Shown here: piece by piece, positions 60,173 to 64,000 of the stretch
How the letters are laid out: each line of letters begins with the position of its first letter
Position numbering within the stretch: position 1 is the stretch's first letter
Assembly (NCBI GenBank): GCA_965198725.1
Contig: CBDAPX010000001.1
Coordinates: forward strand, 1,116,001-1,180,000
DNA: 64,000 bases
Origin: CBDAPX01 sp965198725
Lineage (GTDB): Bacteria; Pseudomonadota; Alphaproteobacteria; Rhodobacterales; Rhodobacteraceae
Direction of reading: 5' to 3'
Made by a program: the position numbers and the translations under genes
Notes under the pieces: generated by a model
The model's input: only the letters and a program-made list of their open reading frames with translations
The model's database searches: none
What the model was told of the DNA's origin: nothing

Positions 60173-60204
60173 CCGACCCAAACCGCCAACATAGGCGGTG
60201 GAAA

Positions 60205-60762
60205 TCAGTCGAACGTCCCGGCAACGCGCCCGATTAACATGAAGGCACGTGCCGTGCGCGTATCGCTCAGCGCAGAAATCTCTTCATCCGTGGCGACCGG
60301 TTCAAATTCGGACATCATCTGATCAAAACGACGTAGAAAATGATGCCCAGCATCCCGGAAAATCGGGTCCTGTTTCATCCGCGCTGCGGTCAGGGCGAGG
60401 GATGAGCGGTCCCGGATCCCACCAAGTGCGGCGATCGTTCGGCCGCGCGCGCCATGGGCAAATTGCCGCCAAATTTCTGGTCGCGCGCGATCTGGCCGAA
60501 GGTCGTCCATGTAAATGCCGTCCTGACTGAGCAATGTCAGCACATCCTGCGCCGCTTGGATCAATTGCGCCGCCTTGCGGTCGCGCAAAGCGCGGCGCAA
60601 AGCGGCAAAACCGTCTTCGTCCTCGGCGGTTTCCGGGAAATTCATCGCCCTGATGAAATCACCCGTCGCAATGGGTTGCGACAGGTCCTCTGCCGGTGTT
60701 CCCAGGGCAAGCGATCCTTGATCATCCACGGTGTTTCCGGAAGTAGGTGCGGTTGCCTGCAA
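60205..60762 (-). CDS. Conserved hypothetical protein
   Basis: A 185-residue protein, mainly alpha-helical by composition, without signal peptide or membrane segments. A low-complexity N-terminus of about 35 residues precedes the helical part (DGFAALRRALRDRKAAQLIQ onward). The later DDLRPDRARPEIWRQFAHGA and MLIGRVAGTF segments look conserved-like, but I know no family name. It follows the membrane protein gene after 9 bases on the same strand, and convergent moeA ends 32 bases away. It is probably co-transcribed with greA. Confidence 0.68.
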   Translation of the reverse strand: MQATAPTSGNTVDDQGSLALGTPAEDLSQPIATGDFIRAMNFPETAEDEDGFAALRRALRDRKAAQLIQAAQDVLTLLSQDGIYMDDLRPDRARPEIWRQFAHGARGRTIAALGGIRDRSSLALTAARMKQDPIFRDAGHHFLRRFDQMMSEFEPVATDEEISALSDTRTARAFMLIGRVAGTFD

Positions 60763-60771
60763 TCTGTTTGG

Positions 60772-61221
60772 TTAGCGCCGCACTGTCGAAAACGTCGCCA
60801 GCGCGGTTTCGGTTTTTCGTGCTGTTTCCGCGATTTCATCCAGTTTGCGGGCAACCGATGGTTCTGTCCCGCTGGGACCCTTTTGTTGTTGCTGCGCTAC
60901 ATAGGCTTGGCGAATACCGTCGATTGCCAATTGTAGGCGGGCGCTTTCCTCGCGCATTACCCGGCTCGACCGGGCGGCGGTGGCCGCCACCCAGATCATC
61001 GCAACAGGCTTAAAGATCGCCAAGAGCGTGATAATGAATTGCAGGCTGTTGAACGTAACATCGGTTTCAATCCCGGGCACAAACACGAAATACAAGACCG
61101 CCGCACCCAGCCACAAAAGGCTTAGCAGGACCGCGATCACTTCAATCGCTGTGACCCCGGCGCGCTGGGGCTTTTCATAGAGGCCCAACGGCGTTTGTTG
61201 GGCGTTCTCTGGGTCGGCCAT
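60772..61221 (-). CDS. Membrane protein in greA operon
   Basis: A 149-residue protein with two hydrophobic helices (about 24-48, AIEVIAVLLSLLWLGAAVLY, and about 58-85, SLQFIITLLAIFKPVAMIWV). A C-terminal charged helix follows, probably a coiled coil (RVMREESARLQLAIDGIRQA onward). A short loop with VFVPGIETDVTFN separates the helices. The stop is 9 bases before the next gene and the start 22 bases after greA. No family is recognised; a membrane-bound partner of the downstream helical protein is possible. Confidence 0.7.
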   Translation of the reverse strand: MADPENAQQTPLGLYEKPQRAGVTAIEVIAVLLSLLWLGAAVLYFVFVPGIETDVTFNSLQFIITLLAIFKPVAMIWVAATAARSSRVMREESARLQLAIDGIRQAYVAQQQQKGPSGTEPSVARKLDEIAETARKTETALATFSTVRR

Positions 61222-61243
61222 AGGGTGCTCCTGTCAGATGCCG

Positions 61244-61714
61244 TCAGGCATAGACGATTTTCAGCACTTCGTACGATTTTTCGCCACCCGGCGTGCGCAC
61301 TTCGACGCTGTCGCCCTCATCCTTGCCGATCAAGGCCCGGGCAATTGGCGATTTGATGTTCAAAAGCCCGGCCTCGATATTGGCTTCGTGTTCTCCCACG
61401 ATTTGCCATGTTTTTTCTTCATCCGTGTCTTCGTCGACCAAGGTGACCGTGGCGCCAAATTTTATCGCACCCTTCAACGTTGCCGGGTCGATGACGTCTG
61501 ACAGGCTGATGATGCCTTCCAGTTCCTTGATTCGACCTTCGATGAACGACTGTTTTTCGCGCGCCGAATGGTATTCCGCGTTTTCCGACAGGTCGCCATG
61601 CTCACGCGCTTCGGCAATCGCCTTGATGATCGCAGGGCGTTCTTCACTTTTCAAATATTTCAACTCGCTCTCAAGGGCGGAGTAGCCCGAAGGGGTCATC
61701 GGGATCTTGTCCAT
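61244..61714 (-). CDS. greA: Transcription elongation factor GreA
   Basis: A 156-residue GreA that rescues backtracked RNA polymerase by stimulating transcript cleavage. The N-terminal coiled coil carries the acidic tip EAREHGDLSENAEYHSARE (about 35-53), and the C-terminal FKBP-like domain has LLNIKSPIARALIGKDEGD. ATG 61714 (MDKIPMTPSGYSALESEL) is the standard start; a frame 16 codons longer is not needed. It leads a probable operon with the two hypothetical genes downstream. Confidence 0.95.
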   Translation of the reverse strand: MDKIPMTPSGYSALESELKYLKSEERPAIIKAIAEAREHGDLSENAEYHSAREKQSFIEGRIKELEGIISLSDVIDPATLKGAIKFGATVTLVDEDTDEEKTWQIVGEHEANIEAGLLNIKSPIARALIGKDEGDSVEVRTPGGEKSYEVLKIVYA

Positions 61715-62024
61715 GTGGTCGTTTTCCGTGCGGATAGGGCGGCTTTGGTGGCCGCGTGTCATGTTTGGCGAATACCTGACCTAAACCGCCGCCGGATTGC
61801 AAGAGGCGACCGGATACCTTGGCGCGGGGCGATGGAAAACATCCGTTTTCGGAAACCCAATGCACAAACGGTGTCAGTTTGTCGCGAACCGATCAAAATA
61901 CTGACCTTTTCAACGGTTCTGACGTCCGGTTGTATTTGACCTTACAGACTGCCAAAAGGTAACTGCCACGAAACATTATTCTGCCCGATGGACACCGGGA
62001 AACGCTAGCCAGGGAGCGCCTCAA
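61715..62024. other. Divergent intergenic region greA / ETF-QO
   Basis: About 310 bases between divergent genes with no supported gene. It must carry promoters for both sides. A weak plus-strand candidate is TTGACC (61936-61941) with TAACTG (61960-61965) 18 bases on. GGGAGCG near 62010-62016 serves as the ribosome site of the ETF-QO gene. I see no palindrome or repeat. Confidence 0.5.
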
Positions 62025-63674
62025 ATGGGCGATATTGAACGCGAAGCAATGGAATACGACGTCGTCATCGTCGGGGGCGGTCCGGCCGGTCTGTCCGCAG
62101 CGATCCGTCTGAAGCAACTTGATGCCGATCTGGATGTCGTTGTCCTGGAAAAAGGATCAGAGGTTGGTGCTCATATCCTGTCGGGTGCTGTTTTGGATCC
62201 TTGTGGTCTGGACGCCTTGATCCCCGATTGGAAGGAAAAAGGCGCTCCGTTGAACACGCCGGTGATTGAGGACAATTTCTATATGCTGGGCGAAGCCGGT
62301 CAGTTGCGTATCCCCAATTCGCCGATGCCGCCGCTGATGAACAACCACGGCAACTACATCGTGTCGATGGGCAACGTTTGTCGCTGGATGGCCGAACAGG
62401 CCGAAGAATTGGGTGTCGAAATCTTCCCCGGGATGGCGTGTTCCGAAATCGTCTATGGCGAAAACGGAGAAGTCAAAGGCGTTGTGGCCGGTGAATTCGG
62501 CAAGAACCCGGACGGCACACCCGGCCCCGCGTACGAGCCGGGCATGGAACTGCACGGCAAATACGTCTTCCTTGGTGAAGGTGTCCGCGGATCACTGTCC
62601 AAAGAGGTCATCGCCAAGTTTGACCTGTCAAAAGGGCACGAGCCGCAGAAATACGGCATCGGCATGAAAGAGATCTGGGAAATCGACCCAGCCAAACACA
62701 AGGAAGGCCGTGTGACCCACACCATGGGCTGGCCTTTGGGCAGCAATGCGGGCGGCGGCTCTTTCATCTATCACCTTGAAAACAATCAGGTCTATGTAGG
62801 GTTCGTGGTCCACCTGAACTACAAGAACCCTTACCTGTTCCCCTACATGGAATTCCAACGCTTCAAGCATCACCCAATGGTGGCTGACCTGTTGAAGGGC
62901 GGTAAGCGCGTCGCATATGGCGCACGCGCAATCTCTGAAGGCGGGTATCAGTCGATGCCAAAAATGGTGGCACCGGGTGTTGCGCTGCTGGGCTGTTCGG
63001 TCGGCATGGTCAACGTCCCGCGCATCAAGGGCAATCACAACGCAATGCTGTCCGGCAAAGCTGCGGCCGAAGCGGCATTTGACGCGATCAAGGCAGACCG
63101 GTCAGGCGATGAACTGACCGCATATGAAACCGAAGTACGCAGCGGTGCTATCGGCAAAGACCTTAAGAAAGTGCGCAACGTCAAACCGCTCTGGTCCAAA
63201 TACGGGCTGGTGGCGTCCTTGGTGGGCGGTGGCCTGGACATGTGGACCAACACGCTCGGCTTTTCACTGTTCGGAACTCTCAAGCACGGCAAAAACGATG
63301 CCGAGGCGACAGAACCGGCACAAAAGCACAAGGAGATCGCCTATCCCAAGCCGGACGGCACTCTCAGCTTTGACCGCTTGACCAATGTCAGCTTCTCGAT
63401 GACCAACCACGAAGAAAGCCAGCCCGCGCACTTGCAACTAGCCGATCCGTCGGTGCCGATTGGAACGAACCTGCCCAAATACGCGGAACCTGCCCAACGC
63501 TATTGCCCGGCGGGTGTGTATGAGGTTGTCAGCGAAGAAGGTCAGGACGACCGGTTCGTCATCAACTTCCAGAACTGTGTCCACTGCAAAACCTGTGACA
63601 TCAAAGACCCGAGCCAGAACATCACTTGGGTCACGCCCCAAGGCGGCGACGGACCAAATTACCCCAATATGTGA
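62025..63674 (+). CDS. Electron transfer flavoprotein-ubiquinone oxidoreductase
   Basis: A 549-residue ETF-QO passing electrons from ETF (fed by acyl-CoA and dimethylglycine-type dehydrogenases) to ubiquinone. The N-terminal FAD motif is VVIVGGGPAGLSAA (about 12-26). LGCSVGMVNVPRIKGNHNAM and a C-terminal 4Fe-4S ferredoxin-like part, NCVHCKTCDIKDPSQNITWV, are as in human ETFDH. The start is ATG 62025, or MEYD nine codons later. It works with acyl-CoA dehydrogenases such as the one at 49.4-51 kb. A hairpin follows. Confidence 0.95.
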   Translation: MGDIEREAMEYDVVIVGGGPAGLSAAIRLKQLDADLDVVVLEKGSEVGAHILSGAVLDPCGLDALIPDWKEKGAPLNTPVIEDNFYMLGEAGQLRIPNSPMPPLMNNHGNYIVSMGNVCRWMAEQAEELGVEIFPGMACSEIVYGENGEVKGVVAGEFGKNPDGTPGPAYEPGMELHGKYVFLGEGVRGSLSKEVIAKFDLSKGHEPQKYGIGMKEIWEIDPAKHKEGRVTHTMGWPLGSNAGGGSFIYHLENNQVYVGFVVHLNYKNPYLFPYMEFQRFKHHPMVADLLKGGKRVAYGARAISEGGYQSMPKMVAPGVALLGCSVGMVNVPRIKGNHNAMLSGKAAAEAAFDAIKADRSGDELTAYETEVRSGAIGKDLKKVRNVKPLWSKYGLVASLVGGGLDMWTNTLGFSLFGTLKHGKNDAEATEPAQKHKEIAYPKPDGTLSFDRLTNVSFSMTNHEESQPAHLQLADPSVPIGTNLPKYAEPAQRYCPAGVYEVVSEEGQDDRFVINFQNCVHCKTCDIKDPSQNITWVTPQGGDGPNYPNM

Positions 63675-63686
63675 TCAATTCTATGA

Positions 63687-63719
63687 GCAATGGCGCGCCG
63701 AGACAGGTTGCGCCATTGC
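63687..63719 (+). terminator. Hairpin after ETF-QO gene
   Basis: GCAATGGCGC pairs perfectly with GCGCCATTGC across a 13-base loop, 13 bases past the ETF-QO stop. There is no T-run, so it may only slow transcription or protect the mRNA end. Confidence 0.45.
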
Positions 63720-63746
63720 GCCAGCCCGCCGATCCCCCTAGCTTTG

Positions 63747-64000
63747 ATGGGCAGAACAGCAACAGAGGCAGGGTTTTTGGGCATTTCATCGATTCGTACG
63801 ACCGTGGCTGCTTTGGCTTTCGTGGTCGCCACTGGTTTCATTGACACAGCGGCTGCACAAAGCTCCGGTGCTTATCTGGCCGGGCGCAATGCCATTGCTA
63901 ACAGCGATTTCGAAGCCGCGGCGCAGTACTACACCAAGGCTCTGGCCCGCGATCCCAGCAATCCGCAACTGATGGAAAACGCCGCTCTGTCGCAACTGGC
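63747..64000 (+). CDS. TPR-repeat protein, 3' end outside window
   Basis: The first ~84 residues of a protein whose frame is still open at the window end. A hydrophobic signal segment (RTTVAALAFVVATGFIDTAA) ends in an AxA-like site near TAAAQ. The mature part begins with a TPR-like unit, AYLAGRNAIANSDFEAAAQY followed by YTKALARDPSNPQLMENAAL. Exported TPR proteins of this layout are common near ETF-QO in Rhodobacteraceae, and usually act in protein-protein contacts of the envelope. ATG 63747 lacks a good ribosome site; an in-frame TTG near 63774, behind AGAGG, is the alternative start. Confidence 0.72.
   Translation, partial: MGRTATEAGFLGISSIRTTVAALAFVVATGFIDTAAAQSSGAYLAGRNAIANSDFEAAAQYYTKALARDPSNPQLMENAALSQL

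Noticed and set aside
1..64000. tRNA, rRNA or riboswitch genes
   Set aside because: All gaps between genes were read; none showed a tRNA cloverleaf, rRNA segment or a recognisable riboswitch core.

Overview
The window reads as a chromosomal segment from a marine alphaproteobacterium, most likely Rhodobacteraceae (Roseobacter group). This is inferred from the gene families: a 44-residue aa3-type cytochrome oxidase subunit IV, plant-type GshA, Tat-exported PhoX, a pseudo-dihydroorotase beside pyrB, an acyl-CoA dehydrogenase of the DmdC type, ETF-QO and AzlCD. Composition is moderately GC-rich, genes are packed tightly with many 4-base ATGA overlaps, and TGA is the commonest stop. No rRNA, tRNA or CRISPR array was seen.

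Layout. 1-4.6 kb: an SDR (cut by the window edge), a tandem SnoaL-like protein, and a response regulator with a soluble multi-PAS histidine kinase. 4.7-9.3 kb is a scrambled accessory region: an RTX repeat gene broken by TAG, an in-frame chimera of the SdhA N-terminus with an Asp/Glu racemase-type C-terminus, a 35-codon sdhD remnant, an IS3-family element (IS407-like, with a clear -1 slippery site), and a truncated repeat-protein gene on the other side of the IS. 9.4-12.2 kb: an orphan flavin-dependent tryptophan halogenase and an aldose-1-epimerase-like protein. 12.2-17.3 kb: a TetR regulator divergent from an RND efflux operon, with operator-like palindromes on the promoter; the pump gene is split by TAG in the linker between its two halves. 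17.4-23.7 kb: transporters (DMT; ABC-2 with a TAG-broken ATPase; Na+/Ca2+ exchanger), CoxG-like, S49 peptidase and a pteridine-reductase-like SDR. 23.9-33.8 kb is core metabolism: uvrC, pgsA, moaD, moaE, an OmpA-family protein, ubiA, rsmE, gshA. 33.8-37.2 kb: operon pyrB, membrane protein, pseudo-pyrC, plsY. 37.4-41.4 kb: phoX with a PHO box, a UDG-family protein, LysE, moaB. 41.5-46.4 kb: a second RND system. 46.3-56 kb: Nudix, DsbD-like, YqgE, Sua5, acyl-CoA dehydrogenase, a frameshifted MBL hydrolase, a LysR regulator and AzlCD. 56-60.2 kb: fdhD-mobA-mobB-moeA operon, with MoeA carrying an extra N-terminal domain. 60.2-64 kb: greA operon, ETF-QO and the start of a TPR protein.

Two themes link genes. 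Molybdenum cofactor synthesis and use appears at three loci (moaD/moaE, moaB, fdhD-mobA-mobB-moeA). Envelope export and efflux appears as two RND systems, an ABC-2 exporter and RTX proteins. The most unusual points are three full-length reading frames each interrupted by a single in-frame TAG within 14 kb, the SdhA-racemase chimera beside the IS, and the FdhD and PyrC-like proteins that lack expected catalytic residues. Function assignments rest on motif recognition by eye; no searches were run.
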